Assembly (NCBI GenBank): GCA_017416065.1
Contig: JAFQDM010000009.1
Coordinates: forward strand, 1-43,175
Direction: 5' to 3'
Length of the DNA stretch: 43,175 bases
From: Ruminococcus sp.
Lineage (GTDB): Bacteria > Bacillota > Clostridia > Oscillospirales > Acutalibacteraceae
Part shown: piece after piece, positions 1 to 8,670 of the stretch
Position numbering within the stretch: the stretch's first letter is position 1
Layout of the letters: the number at the start of each line of letters is the position of its first letter
The notes under the pieces: generated by a model
The model's database searches: none
What the model was told of the DNA's origin: nothing
What the model saw: the letters and a program-made list of their open reading frames with translations, nothing else
Program-made: the position numbers and the translations under genes

Positions 1-390
1 ACTGCCGTGTTTGTAGAGGAGGATACAGAGATCGACTATCAGATCCTGGTAAGCCTTGATTCCATCGACACCACAACCGTTGAGGGCAAGAACGTGTTCA
101 CCTACAGCTGGTACTGCCCTGAGCAGTACAGCTTTGTTAAGGCAGGAATCGTGGCAGTTAACAAGGATAACTACAACGAAGCAACATTCGTTGCAGGCTC
201 CTCAGATGCAAACGTTTACGACAGAAGCCCCTCAGGAGATAACCTGAAGCCCGTAAACACCTTCACCTGGACTAAGTCAAACGTTGCCTCAGGTCAGACC
301 TGGATGGCTATGGCTTACGTTCAGTACAAGGATGCAAGCGGTCAGGTAATCACAGTTTATTCCGACGTAGTAGAGGCTACTAAGGACTGA
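1..390 (+). CDS. C-terminal part of an unidentified, probably exported protein
   Basis: The reading frame is open from the first base of the window and ends at TGA 388-390, so this is the last ~129 codons of a longer gene whose start lies outside. The GTG at 7 is internal and has no ribosome binding site. The visible part is rich in aromatic residues, Thr, Ser and Val (for example FTYSWYCP and FTWTKSNV), has no membrane segment, and alternates like a beta-sandwich. I do not recognise a named domain. The composition resembles C-terminal domains of secreted Ruminococcus-type surface proteins, which is inference only. A strong terminator follows directly. Confidence 0.75.
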   Translation, partial: TAVFVEEDTEIDYQILVSLDSIDTTTVEGKNVFTYSWYCPEQYSFVKAGIVAVNKDNYNEATFVAGSSDANVYDRSPSGDNLKPVNTFTWTKSNVASGQTWMAMAYVQYKDASGQVITVYSDVVEATKD

Positions 391-409
391 TAAAAGCTTG
401 ATAAAGCAG

Positions 410-446
410 AACTCCCTGTCAATTTAAAGGCAGGGAGTTTTTTGTT
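410..446 (+). terminator. Rho-independent terminator after the partial gene
   Basis: A 9-bp perfect stem (AACTCCCTG 410-418 with CAGGGAGTT 431-439) with a 12-nt loop is followed by a T-rich run. It lies 20 nt after the stop codon at 390 and separates that gene from the next promoter. Confidence 0.85.
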
Positions 447-518
447 TATGGGGAATAAAATTACATTCGGCAGATTAGAAATATAAAAGAGATAACCTTA
501 AAAACTTTTGAGATTTTA

Positions 519-547
519 TTGACTATATTTATGCGAAGTTGTATCAT
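519..547 (+). promoter_or_regulatory. Sigma-A promoter of the PH-like gene
   Basis: TTGACT (519-524) and TATCAT (542-547) are separated by exactly 17 bp, 31 bp upstream of the start codon at 578. The downstream ribosome binding site is AAGGAGGG. Confidence 0.6.
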
Positions 548-577
548 TTATTTACAGGATAATAAGGAGGGTTTCTT

Positions 578-964
578 ATGGGTAAAAAAACAAACGCGAA
601 TTACGTATGGACTGAAAGAAAGAGAACAATATTCGGATTACCGCTGAGCTTTACCGTATATAAGCTTACAGAGGAGAAGCTTATGATCGAAACAGGCTTT
701 CTGTCTAAGAAAGAGGAGGAGATCCGCCTGTACAGAGTAATGGACCTTACCCTTAATCGTTCACTGGGGCAGAGGATTTTCGGCCTGGGCACGATTCATT
801 GCTGTACGGGAGACAAATCCACTCCTGAATTTGATATTAAGCGGATCAAAAATTCTCAGAGCGTTAAAGAGATGCTCTCTGATATGGTAGAAAAACAGCG
901 TGAAGCAAAGCGCGTGGTGGGCAGAGAGTTTATGGATGACGACAGCGACCATGACGATTTCTGA
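578..964 (+). CDS. Bacterial PH-domain-like protein, 128 aa
   Basis: This is a soluble 128-residue protein with no signal peptide or membrane segment. Residues ~10-100 have the alternating pattern of bacterial PH domains of the YdbT/bPH2 type: a Trp near the start, a stretch ending in LTEEKLMIETG, then EEIRLYRVMDLTLNRS (a Y/R-x-V-x-D-L-x-L strand typical of the family) and a late strand around EFDIKRI. The last ~25 residues are charged and end in an acidic run (DDDSDHDDF). Bacterial PH domains of this kind are mostly uncharacterised and often act near the membrane. The start is set by AAGGAGGG a few bases upstream. It appears to be a single-gene unit with its own promoter. Confidence 0.75.
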   Translation: MGKKTNANYVWTERKRTIFGLPLSFTVYKLTEEKLMIETGFLSKKEEEIRLYRVMDLTLNRSLGQRIFGLGTIHCCTGDKSTPEFDIKRIKNSQSVKEMLSDMVEKQREAKRVVGREFMDDDSDHDDF

Positions 965-993
965 TATCTGATCAATAGAGCTTTGGAGCTTAT

Positions 994-1330
994 CCCTTCG
1001 GCACAGCCACATAGGGCGGTAGAGCACAAAATATCCCTTGCTGTGCCGAAACTAAGTTTGCCCTTGAGGGCAAGAGAAGTTGCGAGCATGCGGTGAAGTT
1101 ACTTTGTAGTGAAGTTTGCTTCGCAAGTGTTTTGAGGCAAACTAAACTTTACTTTTGCCAAAAAGGTAACTACTTCACTGTAATTTATTACAACTTCAAT
1201 TCAAACCGAAGGGTTGAAACTTCACAAATAGATATCACCCGAACAAGAACTCTCTCGTCCTTGTTCGGGTGGTTTTGTCTTATGCTCAGCAAGCAGAGAA
1301 TTTGTAAGGCAAATTCCTCTCGTTTTATTT
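994..1330 (+). repeat. Dispersed structured repeat, copy A
   Basis: This ~335-bp non-coding element matches, in inverted orientation, the segment at about 20210-20545. Hairpins in order: CGGCACAGC (999-1007) with GCTGTGCCG (1040-1048); TTGCCC-ttga-GGGCAA (1058-1073); a region of GTGAAGTT/AACTTCAC palindromes (~1090-1150); TGTAAT-tt-ATTACA (1179-1192); and a 12-bp stem 1236-1247/1260-1271 followed by GTTTTGTCTT, which can terminate transcription on the + strand. The element fills most of the gene-free stretch 965-1458. Short ORFs across it merely follow the repeat and were not annotated. No transposase or clear target-site duplication was seen. Confidence 0.85.
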
Positions 1331-1382
1331 AAATGCTTATTGGATGCAAGTTTTGGGTGAGCTCCTGTTTTTTTATAATATA

Positions 1383-1412
1383 GTGGAAGTTTTAAAGTCA
1401 TTGTGATATAAT
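1383..1412 (+). promoter_or_regulatory. Possible promoter of the nitroreductase operon
   Basis: A perfect -10 hexamer TATAAT (1407-1412) lies 46 bp upstream of the start at 1459. The best -35 is GTGGAA (1383-1388) at 18 bp, which is a weak match. A second TATAAT occurs just upstream near 1374. Confidence 0.4.
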
Positions 1413-1458
1413 TAAATATTAATAAGAGATTGCATATGAATCGTTAGGAGGGTGCTGT

Positions 1459-2196
1459 ATGAACGAGATCATCAGCTCGCTTTTTGAGAGAAAATCCGTG
1501 AGAGCTTTTGAGGATAAGGAGATTTCCCCTGAGCAAAAGAGACAGATACTTTCTGCGGCGCTTCAGGCGCCTTCGGCAGGGAATATGACACTATATACCG
1601 TGCTGGACGTTACGGACCAAAGGCTTAAGGATATATTGTCCGTTACCTGCGACAATCAGCCTTTTATTGCCAAGGCACCTCTTGTGCTTGTGTTCTGTGC
1701 AGATTACAACAGATGGTATCAGCTTTTTGTGCGCCATTGCGAGCAGGTGCGCAAGCCTTCCTACGGCGATCTTCAGCTTGCATCTGTGGATGCAGTAATT
1801 GCCGCGCAGAATTGTGTGGTTGCGGCAGAGAGTATGGGCATAGGCTCCTGCTACATTGGAGATATTGCAGAAAATTTTGAAAAGCACAGGGAGCTTTTTT
1901 CTTTGCCTTCTCATGTGGTGCCTGTGTGTATGCTTGTTTTCGGATACCCCACCCAGCAGCAGAAGGAAAGGCAAAAGCCTGCCCGCTTTGCTGTGGAAGA
2001 CATTGTTTTTGAGAACACCTACGATAATTCAAAGGCTATGGAGATGGAGCGTATGCTCTCAGAGCGTGACGGCAGAGAAAACGCGGAGGAGCTCCGCGAT
2101 TGGGTTCAGAAGTTCTGCACTCGAAAGCATAACGGAGAGTTCAGCATTGAGATGTCCCGTTCCTGCAAAGAGATGCTTAAGTTTTTTTGTGAGTAA
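1459..2196 (+). CDS. Nitroreductase family protein (FMN-dependent), 245 aa
   Basis: The N-terminus MNEIISSLFERKSVRAF is the typical nitroreductase opening: the RKSVRAF phosphate/FMN-binding segment, then an APSAGN segment (~37-42) lining the flavin site. The central SMGIGSCYIGD segment (~127-137) matches the second FMN contact region. The family forms dimeric FMN enzymes reducing nitroaromatics, quinones or other electron acceptors with NAD(P)H; the substrate cannot be read from sequence. The length is close to that of NfsA-like two-domain members, with a C-terminal extension. TAGGAGGG precedes the ATG. It is first in a closely spaced + strand run (31 bp to the next gene). Confidence 0.9.
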   Translation: MNEIISSLFERKSVRAFEDKEISPEQKRQILSAALQAPSAGNMTLYTVLDVTDQRLKDILSVTCDNQPFIAKAPLVLVFCADYNRWYQLFVRHCEQVRKPSYGDLQLASVDAVIAAQNCVVAAESMGIGSCYIGDIAENFEKHRELFSLPSHVVPVCMLVFGYPTQQQKERQKPARFAVEDIVFENTYDNSKAMEMERMLSERDGRENAEELRDWVQKFCTRKHNGEFSIEMSRSCKEMLKFFCE

Positions 2197-2227
2197 GATT
2201 TATCTGTAAACTACGGAGTGATGATTT

Positions 2228-2572
2228 ATGACCTTTTCATATATTTTAAGAATGCTTCTTGAGGAGAGAGGTCTTACTCAGAAGCAGCTTGCAAAGGACC
2301 TGCACATTGCCGTGTCAACCCTGGGCGGATACGTGCAGGGCACAAGCGAGCCCGACTTTGATACCCTCAGGCGGATCGCAGAGTACTTTGAGGTATCTGC
2401 GGATTATCTTCTGGATTTTCGCACAGGCAAGGCAAACTCCCATATGGAGGATGACCTGCTCAGGGTGTTTCGTTCTCTTACCCGCACTCAGCAGGAGCTG
2501 TATCTTGAGCAGGGTAAGGTGTTTCTGAGGCTTGCGGCAAAGAACGCAGACAAAGCGGAAGCACAGGAATAA
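2228..2572 (+). CDS. XRE-family (Cro/CI-type) transcriptional regulator, 114 aa
   Basis: Residues ~4-62 form a standard HTH_3 domain: LRMLLEERGLTQKQLAKDL (helices 1-2), then STLGGYVQG (recognition helix) and PDFDTLRRIAEYFEVSADYLLD. The C-terminal ~45 residues are helical and probably dimerise. Such proteins are usually local repressors. Its position between the nitroreductase and a membrane protein/ABC exporter suggests it controls this run of genes, but no operator was identified. ATG at 2228 follows CGGAGTGATG at normal spacing. Confidence 0.9.
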   Translation: MTFSYILRMLLEERGLTQKQLAKDLHIAVSTLGGYVQGTSEPDFDTLRRIAEYFEVSADYLLDFRTGKANSHMEDDLLRVFRSLTRTQQELYLEQGKVFLRLAAKNADKAEAQE

Positions 2573-2595
2573 TAAGCTTTTTGGAAGGTATGGCT

Positions 2596-2868
2596 ATGAA
2601 GGAAAAATTCAAAGAAAAAATGAACGACAGATCCTATGAAGAAAGGCTCAGACAAAGCTATAATAAAAAGAGAGCGCGCTCAGAGCAAAGGGCAGATGCC
2701 TACTCCGTCTTTTTAGCGGTAATTTGTGCTATTGTGGCGATCGTGTTTTTTGTTTTCAGAGAGCTTTGGCTTGGACTTGGCTTTGTTGGCATCGGCGGTC
2801 TTCTTATATTGATGGTATATCTTTCTAAAAAAGAGGAAGAAAAAGAGGATAAAAATAAGAAAAAATGA
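2596..2868 (+). CDS. Small two-helix membrane protein, 90 aa
   Basis: A highly charged N-terminus (basic and acidic residues, ~1-32) is followed by two adjacent hydrophobic helices (~35-52 and ~56-72: AVICAIVAIVFFVF and LGLGFVGIGGLLILMVYL), and a Lys/Glu tail ending KKEEEKEDKNKKK. I do not recognise a family. ATG 2596 is preferred because GGAAGG (2583-2588) is 7 nt upstream; the TTG at 2581 and ATG at 2590 are too close to or inside that site. It lies 17 bp before the ABC exporter and could be an accessory subunit or a general hypothetical protein. Confidence 0.7.
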   Translation: MKEKFKEKMNDRSYEERLRQSYNKKRARSEQRADAYSVFLAVICAIVAIVFFVFRELWLGLGFVGIGGLLILMVYLSKKEEEKEDKNKKK

Positions 2869-2885
2869 GTTTTTAAGAGGTATTT

Positions 2886-4637
2886 ATGAAAAAATCAGAG
2901 AAAAAGCCCTCAAGGCTTAGGCGGTTTTTGCCCTATTACGGAAGGTACAAGGGCATAATGATCAAGGATCTGCTGTGTGCGGCGCTCACCACAATATGCG
3001 AGCTTTTGCTGCCCTTGATCGTGAGAGAGCTTACCAACCGTGCAGGGGGCGGAGGCACTGCCCTGACGGTGAATTTTGTCCTCACCCTGGGTGCGGCGTA
3101 CCTGGCACTTCGCATTATAGATGCGCTGGCTTACTACTATATGGCAAACAAGGGCCACATTATGGGAGCAAGGATCGAGACGGATATGCGCCGTGACCTG
3201 TTTGCCCATTTGCAGCTTCTGCCCTTTAAGTTCTACGACAATACAAAGGTGGGCACGCTTATGTCACGTATTACAAGCGATCTGTTTGACGTGACGGAGT
3301 TTGCTCATCATTGCCCGGAGGAATTCTTTATAGGAGGCATCAAGATCCTTGTGTCCTTCATAATCCTGTGCACAATGAGTGTGCCTTTGACCCTTATTGT
3401 GTTTGCTTTGGTTCCTCCCATGCTTTTCATTCTCTACTACTTCAACAAGCGTATGCACGCAGGCTTTCGCCAGCAGAGGAAAGAAATGGGCGAGCTCAAT
3501 GCGGCGGTTGAAGACAGCCTTTTGGGTGTGCGTGTGGTGCGCTCCTTTACGGGTGAAAATATTGAGGAAGAAAAGTTCCGTATGGGTAACAGAAGATTTT
3601 TGGAGATAAAGTCAAAAAACTACAAGTATATGGGAGGCTTCCAGACCTCAACAAGGTTTTTTGAAGGCTTTATGTACATTGTAGTGGTAGTGGTAGGTGC
3701 TTTGTTTATGATAAACAAGGTGATCTCTGCCCCTGACTTTATAGCATATATTCTGTATGTAACCACTCTCTTTGCCACCATTAGAAGGATAGTGGAATTT
3801 GCAGAGCAGTTCCAGCGCGGTATGACGGGTATTGAGAGATTCTTTGAGATCATAGACACAAAGCCCGAGATAGCAGACGCTCCTGATGCAGTATCCCTGG
3901 AGAATGTAAAGGGAGAGGTGGAGTTCTGCAACGTTACCTTCAGATATTCTGAGGAAAACGAGGATGTGCTCACAAATGTGAGCTTTAAGATAAAGCCCGG
4001 AGAGAATGTTGCATTGGTAGGCCCCTCAGGCGGCGGCAAAACCACCATCTGCTCTCTGATCCCCAGATTCTATGAGGTGGATTCGGGCAGTATCTTAATT
4101 GACGGCACGGATATAAAGCAGGCAAGCCTTGGCTCTCTGCGCTCAAACGTGGGTGTTGTTCAGCAGGATGTGTACCTTTTCTCCGGCAATATTTATGATA
4201 ACATTGAGTACGGACGCCCCGGAGCTACAAAGGAGGAAATAATAGCTGCTGCAAAGCTTGCAGGTGCTCACGAGTTTATTGAGGAGCTCCCCGAGGGATA
4301 CGATACCTACGTGGGAGAGAGAGGCGTGAAGCTCTCAGGCGGACAGAAGCAGAGGATATCCATTGCAAGAGTTTTCCTGAAGAATCCTCCCATACTCCTC
4401 CTTGACGAGGCAACCTCTGCTCTTGACAACGAGAGCGAGTATCTGGTGCAGAAGTCTCTGCAGGAGCTCTCTAAGGGAAGAACCACCGTGACCGTTGCCC
4501 ACAGACTTACCACCATAAAGGGTGCAGACCGCATTTTTGTTATCACAAAGAACGGCATTGCCGAGGAGGGAACTCACGAGGAGCTCCTTGCAAAGAACGG
4601 GGTCTACTCAGGACTTTACAAGACGTATACACAGTAA
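2886..4637 (+). CDS. ABC exporter half-transporter (fused permease and ATPase), 583 aa
   Basis: This is a type IV ABC exporter half-transporter: six predicted membrane helices in residues ~20-310, then a nucleotide-binding domain. Motifs: Walker [10 protein letters not shown] (~378-386), Q-loop [10 protein letters not shown], signature LSGGQKQR (~483), Walker [13 protein letters not shown] (~501-512) and H-loop VAHRLTT (~538). All catalytic residues are present. Members resemble MsbA/BmrA and export lipids, drugs or peptides; the substrate is unknown. At 583 aa it is full length, and because only one half-transporter is present it probably works as a homodimer. It follows the XRE regulator and the small membrane gene and precedes xth by 16 bp. 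Confidence 0.92.
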   Translation: MKKSEKKPSRLRRFLPYYGRYKGIMIKDLLCAALTTICELLLPLIVRELTNRAGGGGTALTVNFVLTLGAAYLALRIIDALAYYYMANKGHIMGARIETDMRRDLFAHLQLLPFKFYDNTKVGTLMSRITSDLFDVTEFAHHCPEEFFIGGIKILVSFIILCTMSVPLTLIVFALVPPMLFILYYFNKRMHAGFRQQRKEMGELNAAVEDSLLGVRVVRSFTGENIEEEKFRMGNRRFLEIKSKNYKYMGGFQTSTRFFEGFMYIVVVVVGALFMINKVISAPDFIAYILYVTTLFATIRRIVEFAEQFQRGMTGIERFFEIIDTKPEIADAPDAVSLENVKGEVEFCNVTFRYSEENEDVLTNVSFKIKPGENVALVGPSGGGKTTICSLIPRFYEVDSGSILIDGTDIKQASLGSLRSNVGVVQQDVYLFSGNIYDNIEYGRPGATKEEIIAAAKLAGAHEFIEELPEGYDTYVGERGVKLSGGQKQRISIARVFLKNPPILLLDEATSALDNESEYLVQKSLQELSKGRTTVTVAHRLTTIKGADRIFVITKNGIAEEGTHEELLAKNGVYSGLYKTYTQ

Positions 4638-4653
4638 CAAAGAGGTGAAAAGA

Positions 4654-5406
4654 ATGAAATTTATATCCTGGAACGTAAACGGTCTGAGAGCCGTTATGAC
4701 AAAAGGCTTTGAAGAAATATTCAAAAACTTTGATGCCGATATCTTTTGTCTGCAAGAGACAAAACTGCAGGAGGGACAGATCGACTTTGCCCCTGAGGGC
4801 TATTACTGCTACTGGAACTATGCTGAGAAAAAGGGCTACTCGGGCACGGCTGTTTTCTCCAAAGCGGAGCCTGTGGCTGTTACCTACGGAATGGGCATAG
4901 AAGAGCACGACAAAGAGGGCAGACTCATAACATTGGAGTTTGAGGATTTTTACTTTATAACGGTATACGTGCCCAATTCCCAGGACGGGCTCAAAAGGCT
5001 TGAGTACCGTATGCAGTGGGAGGAGGACTTCCTTAAATACATCAATAAATTGCAGGAGAAAAAGCCTGTTGTGTTCTGCGGAGATCTGAACGTTGCCCAC
5101 AAGGAGATAGACCTGAAGAATCCCAAAACAAACCGTAAGAACGCAGGCTTTACCGATGAGGAGCGAGCCTGCTTTACAAGACTTACACAGGAGGGCTACA
5201 TAGACACCTTCCGCCTGCTCAACCCCGACCTGGAGGGGGCTTACTCCTGGTGGTCCTACCGCTTTCAGGCAAGGGCAAAGAACGCAGGCTGGCGTATTGA
5301 CTATTTTGTAACCTCAGGGTCACTCAAGGACCGCATCAAGGATGCAAAGATCCACTCTGATATTTTCGGCTCAGACCATTGCCCCGTTGAGCTTGTTCTT
5401 GAATAA
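4654..5406 (+). CDS. xth: Exodeoxyribonuclease III (AP endonuclease), 250 aa
   Basis: This is a member of the ExoIII/Xth endonuclease-exonuclease-phosphatase family, cleaving DNA at abasic sites in base excision repair and acting as a 3' exonuclease. Visible motifs: [13 protein letters not shown] (Asn ligand), FCLQETK (metal-binding Glu), VYVPNSQDG (Tyr), FCGDLNVAH (catalytic Asp/Asn pair), WRIDYFV, and GSDHCPVEL with the catalytic Asp-His. The start at 4654 is chosen because homology begins there and AGAGGTG precedes it; the frame upstream runs back into the ABC gene. The length matches the family. It is the last gene of the + run and is followed by a bidirectional terminator. Confidence 0.95.
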   Translation: MKFISWNVNGLRAVMTKGFEEIFKNFDADIFCLQETKLQEGQIDFAPEGYYCYWNYAEKKGYSGTAVFSKAEPVAVTYGMGIEEHDKEGRLITLEFEDFYFITVYVPNSQDGLKRLEYRMQWEEDFLKYINKLQEKKPVVFCGDLNVAHKEIDLKNPKTNRKNAGFTDEERACFTRLTQEGYIDTFRLLNPDLEGAYSWWSYRFQARAKNAGWRIDYFVTSGSLKDRIKDAKIHSDIFGSDHCPVELVLE

Positions 5407-5419
5407 TTGCGCAATAAAA

Positions 5420-5455
5420 ATCGGCACAGTTGCTTAAAGCGGTGACTGTGCCGAT
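5420..5455. terminator. Bidirectional terminator between xth and the DHHW gene
   Basis: An 11-bp perfect stem (ATCGGCACAGT 5420-5430 with ACTGTGCCGAT 5445-5455) lies between convergent genes. Reading the - strand it ends in TTTTTATTG; reading + in TCTTGTATT. Confidence 0.85.
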
Positions 5456-5462
5456 TCTTGTA

Positions 5463-6581
5463 TTATTTGATCTCTGAGCTGTCGTTGAGCACCAGCGTGC
5501 TCTGCAAAAACAGCACGTCCTGGTCTTTGAATTCCACCAGGTTTCCAAGGTATGCAGGTGCCGCACGTCTGATGTCGATAAGGGTGATTTTTTGATATCC
5601 CTCCACAAGCAGGGGTGCCAGAGCGTTTGCGTAGGAATCTCTGAAGATGATAAGCTCCTTATCTGTGGTGGCATCAGGATTGTGAATCTCCAGAATTGAC
5701 CTGTTGGGACCGGAGAGGAACATCTCGTAGGGGTCGGGGATCTTGGATTCGCTGTGGCTTGTGAGCTTGTCCATATCGTAAACGGGGATGATTGTGTTTG
5801 TTTCCAGATCCTTTACCGTACAGCCTTCAAGAATGCTGTTTGTCAGAAAGTAAAGACTGTCAGCCTCAACGGGCAGAGCCGCCTGGCCGTGATACACTCC
5901 GTAGAAGGGAACGTCTGCCTTTTCGGATGTGTACTCACCCTTGAGAGTAACCCCCATAGCGCTTGCAAGGTGCCTTGCAACGTTTACTATCTTCTCCTGT
6001 CGCCAATGGGTATCCGTTGCGTAGTAGTCGGAGAGCTCAAGCAGAGGGAAGATGTCTATATATTCTGCATACTCCATCTGCTCTCTGAGAGTGTCTGCGA
6101 ATGCCTCAAAGTTTATGGATAAGTAGCCTGCGTCCTTGGGAACAAGGCTGTTTTTGTCGGGGATAAGGCTTGTGTAGATCTTCATGTCCTTATCCTTAAG
6201 GAATGTGTCGTATATAAACTGAAAACGGCTTGTGGCATAGGAAACGGAGTCCTTGTTCATAGGATACTCCATTTTTACAAGGTAGCCGTCATAGCAGTAA
6301 TAGTCGTTGTTATCTTTTTGACCCATAGCATAGAATGAGGTCAGGGCCTTGAGTGTGCGGAAGCTGTCTCTAAGGGGGAAGTGGTCAAGGGAGTAGGACT
6401 CAAAGTCCTTCATAAAAGTGCCCGAAGAAACAGACTCTGCAGAAATTTTTGGGAATTTTGCAAGCTTTCTGCGTTCTGTTTTGGAGATCTCTGCATCAGG
6501 AAGGAATATGCTCCACACAAAGAATCCCAGCACGAACGCAATGGCAAGGCCTGCCACAAGGAAGTTTTTTATTTTTGACAT
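5463..6581 (-). CDS. DHHW/AlgX-AlgJ-like SGNH-fold protein, 372 aa
   Basis: The N-terminal segment (residues ~5-27) is a single signal-anchor helix; the rest is exported. It carries the features that name the DHHW family: SLDHFPLRDSFR near residue 65 and ATDTHWRQ (~188-195, with Asp190 and His192), corresponding to the Asp/His pair of AlgJ/AlgX-type O-acetyltransferase partners. A late segment IIFRDSYANALAPLL resembles the Ser-containing block of the SGNH fold. In known systems such a protein takes acyl groups delivered across the membrane by an MBOAT and passes them to an extracellular polymer. The MBOAT gene ends 11 bp upstream, so the pair is almost certainly a unit. The polymer is unknown. 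Confidence 0.85.
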   Translation of the reverse strand: MSKIKNFLVAGLAIAFVLGFFVWSIFLPDAEISKTERRKLAKFPKISAESVSSGTFMKDFESYSLDHFPLRDSFRTLKALTSFYAMGQKDNNDYYCYDGYLVKMEYPMNKDSVSYATSRFQFIYDTFLKDKDMKIYTSLIPDKNSLVPKDAGYLSINFEAFADTLREQMEYAEYIDIFPLLELSDYYATDTHWRQEKIVNVARHLASAMGVTLKGEYTSEKADVPFYGVYHGQAALPVEADSLYFLTNSILEGCTVKDLETNTIIPVYDMDKLTSHSESKIPDPYEMFLSGPNRSILEIHNPDATTDKELIIFRDSYANALAPLLVEGYQKITLIDIRRAAPAYLGNLVEFKDQDVLFLQSTLVLNDSSEIK

Positions 6582-6592
6582 AATATACCTCC

Positions 6593-7993
6593 TTAAAAGC
6601 GGAAATAAAGGAAGGGGTTAAACGAGCCGTCAATAAGAAACGCGGTGCAGACAGTAAGCAGTGCCGTAAGCACCAGGGGCTCTGCAAAGGTGAGCACCGC
6701 TGTGCCTGTGCGCTTTTTGCCGAGAGCCGAGATGAGCTTTGAGGGCAGGGGGGTAGCACCGACTGCGGAAATAATGAGTATCACGCCGAAGCTTTTGAGA
6801 TAATAGATGGCTTCAGAGGATACCAAGGGCAAGCCTTTGGCACCAAACATTGCGCCGATGCGCTCCAAAGCCTCCAGGGGATTTGCGGCGTCAAAGAGCA
6901 CGAAGCTTACCGTTACTATAAGCAACAGGTAGATGTGCTTTAAGATATGCGTCTTTTGCAGGAATTTGAGCAGGAAGAGCTTCTCTACAATAAGGATTAT
7001 TGCAAAGTAAACGCCCCAAAGGATAAAGGTCCAGGCGGCACCGTGCCAGAAGCCTGTAGCCATCCACACCACAAAGATGTTAAAGAAGAAGCGGGGCTTG
7101 GAGACTCTGTTGCCTCCCATGGGGATGTAGAGGTAATCTCTGAACCAGGAGCCCAAAGACATATGCCATCTTCTCCAGAATTCCGTTGCGCTGGAGGAGA
7201 TGTAGGGGTAGTTGAAGTTTTCCAGAAAATCAAATCCGAAGATCTTGCCCAGGCCGATGGCCATATCGCTGTAGCCCGAAAAATCAAAGTAAACGTGGAG
7301 AATGTAGGAAAAAGCATATACCCAGCAGAAAAGCACGGAGGGGTCTGACGTTGCCTTGAACACAGCCACAACCTCACCCAAAAGGTTTGCAAGAAGTATT
7401 TTTTTGCTGAGTCCTATCACAAATCTCCTTACACCCAGAGCAAACTTTTCTATGCTGTGAGTGCGGTTTTCAAGCTGAAGGGCAATGTCTGAGTACCTGA
7501 CTATAGGTCCTGCAATAAGCTGAGGGAACATTGAGATGTAGGCCGCAAGGTTGATGAAGTTGCGCTGTGCCTTTGTGTCGCCACGGTAAACGTCTACGGC
7601 ATAGCTGAGTATCTGGAAGGTGTAGAAGCTGATGCCGATGGGCAGAGCTATCCTCAGAAGAGGCAGGGACATACCGGTTAGGGCGTTGAAATTCTCAATG
7701 AAGAAGTCTGCGTATTTATAGTAGCCCAGAATACCAAGGCTTAAAAGCACAGAAGCGACCAAAAATACTTTTGATCGCTTCATGCCGTGGTACTTTTCTA
7801 TCAATAGTCCGAACACATAACCTTGTGTGATGGAGATCAGCATGAAGATGAGGAATTTGGGCTCACCCCAGCCGTAGAAGAAAAGACTCGAGAGAAGCAA
7901 GACCGTGTTTTTAAGTTTTTTTGGTACCGCGAAGTACAGTATCAGCACAACGGGCAAGAAATAGAACAGAAAGGGAATACTTGAAAAAAGCAT
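6593..7993 (-). CDS. MBOAT O-acyltransferase (AlgI/DltB/PatA-like), 466 aa
   Basis: A polytopic membrane protein starting MLFSSIPFLFYFLP, with the AlgI-like pattern LSSLFFYGWGEP, GYYKYADFF and LPIGISFYTFQ. The core motif FWRRWHMSLGSWFRDYLYIPMGGNR and the catalytic-His segment GFWHGAAW (His317) are intact. MBOAT proteins move acyl groups from a cytoplasmic donor across the membrane for O-acylation of exported polymers (alginate, peptidoglycan, teichoic acids). The partner is the DHHW protein 11 bp downstream. It lies downstream of a lipoprotein and an ECF sigma/anti-sigma pair on the same strand with short gaps, suggesting stress control. Confidence 0.93.
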   Translation of the reverse strand: MLFSSIPFLFYFLPVVLILYFAVPKKLKNTVLLLSSLFFYGWGEPKFLIFMLISITQGYVFGLLIEKYHGMKRSKVFLVASVLLSLGILGYYKYADFFIENFNALTGMSLPLLRIALPIGISFYTFQILSYAVDVYRGDTKAQRNFINLAAYISMFPQLIAGPIVRYSDIALQLENRTHSIEKFALGVRRFVIGLSKKILLANLLGEVVAVFKATSDPSVLFCWVYAFSYILHVYFDFSGYSDMAIGLGKIFGFDFLENFNYPYISSSATEFWRRWHMSLGSWFRDYLYIPMGGNRVSKPRFFFNIFVVWMATGFWHGAAWTFILWGVYFAIILIVEKLFLLKFLQKTHILKHIYLLLIVTVSFVLFDAANPLEALERIGAMFGAKGLPLVSSEAIYYLKSFGVILIISAVGATPLPSKLISALGKKRTGTAVLTFAEPLVLTALLTVCTAFLIDGSFNPFLYFRF

Positions 7994-8037
7994 AGGTCTT
8001 ACTCCACTCGTATTATTTTGTTATGTTTTGGTTTCGA

Positions 8038-8610
8038 TTAAGCTACGATTGCCTCGTCGATAACTACAACTGTAGATGTATAAGCAGTTGTGAGCTTTGT
8101 GTTGAATGTGTCTACCAGGTCTGTGTTGCCAACAACGGAAACGATGGTGTCGCCTGTCTTTGCAATGAGAACCTTCTCAGGGAATCCGCACATCCACTGT
8201 GTGCCGTCGATGGTTGCCTTGATCTCTGTAACGAGAGCATCCATTTCGTTAGCATCTGCTACCTTGAACACACCGCAGGTAAAGGTGTTAGCGTTCATAG
8301 CGTGCATAAGGGAAGCAGCCTCTGTGATTTTGGAAGCAGACTCTGTGGGGAAGTGAAGTGTTGCGTTGAGAGCCTCAACTGCATCGCCTGTAACGCCGAA
8401 TGCTGCAGGGCCTTCCCAGCTTGTTGTTTCCTCTGAGAGCATATCTCCGCCGCCTGCAGGGAACTTCTCTGCATCTTCGTAGGATGCCCAAACTGTGTTC
8501 AGAACATCAAGGGGCTTGAGAGCCTCAACCTGGGGTGCTTTTTCGCCGCCGCATGCTGCCAGGGAGAGCATGAGCATAGCTGCCATAATTACTGCAATAA
8601 TTCTTTTCAT
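8038..8610 (-). CDS. Predicted lipoprotein of unknown function, 190 aa
   Basis: The N-terminus MKRIIAVIMAAMLMLSLAACGG is a classic lipoprotein signal with lipobox LAAC, so the mature protein is probably attached to the outer face of the membrane at Cys20. The rest (~170 aa) is a soluble alpha/beta domain with an Ala-rich helix (ITEAASLMHAMNA) and several short strands; it faintly recalls DUF4358-type lipoproteins of Clostridia, but I would not assign it. The ribosome binding site is GGAGG upstream of ATG 8610. It sits 49 bp after the anti-sigma gene and 44 bp before the MBOAT gene, with no terminator in either gap. Confidence 0.8.
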   Translation of the reverse strand: MKRIIAVIMAAMLMLSLAACGGEKAPQVEALKPLDVLNTVWASYEDAEKFPAGGGDMLSEETTSWEGPAAFGVTGDAVEALNATLHFPTESASKITEAASLMHAMNANTFTCGVFKVADANEMDALVTEIKATIDGTQWMCGFPEKVLIAKTGDTIVSVVGNTDLVDTFNTKLTTAYTSTVVVIDEAIVA

Positions 8611-8643
8611 GATAGTAACCTCCGTTAATAAATTTTTATAAAG

Positions 8644-8670
8644 TTTTATTGCTTACGTTTTATTGCTTAC
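8644..8670. repeat. 14-bp tandem duplication at the end of the anti-sigma gene
   Basis: TTTTATTGCTTAC occurs at 8644-8656 and again at 8658-8670, separated by a single G, so the period is 14 bp. It covers the last codons and the stop of the anti-sigma-like gene, duplicating the stop region. It is probably a slippage product. Confidence 0.8.

Noticed and set aside
1093-1332. 79-codon frame in the first dispersed repeat
   Set aside because: It lies wholly inside the structured repeat, has no start site, and the hairpins explain the sequence better.
8023-8436. 137-codon + strand frame opposite the lipoprotein
   Set aside because: It is antisense to a gene with a clear lipobox and signal peptide, and is Cys-rich nonsense.
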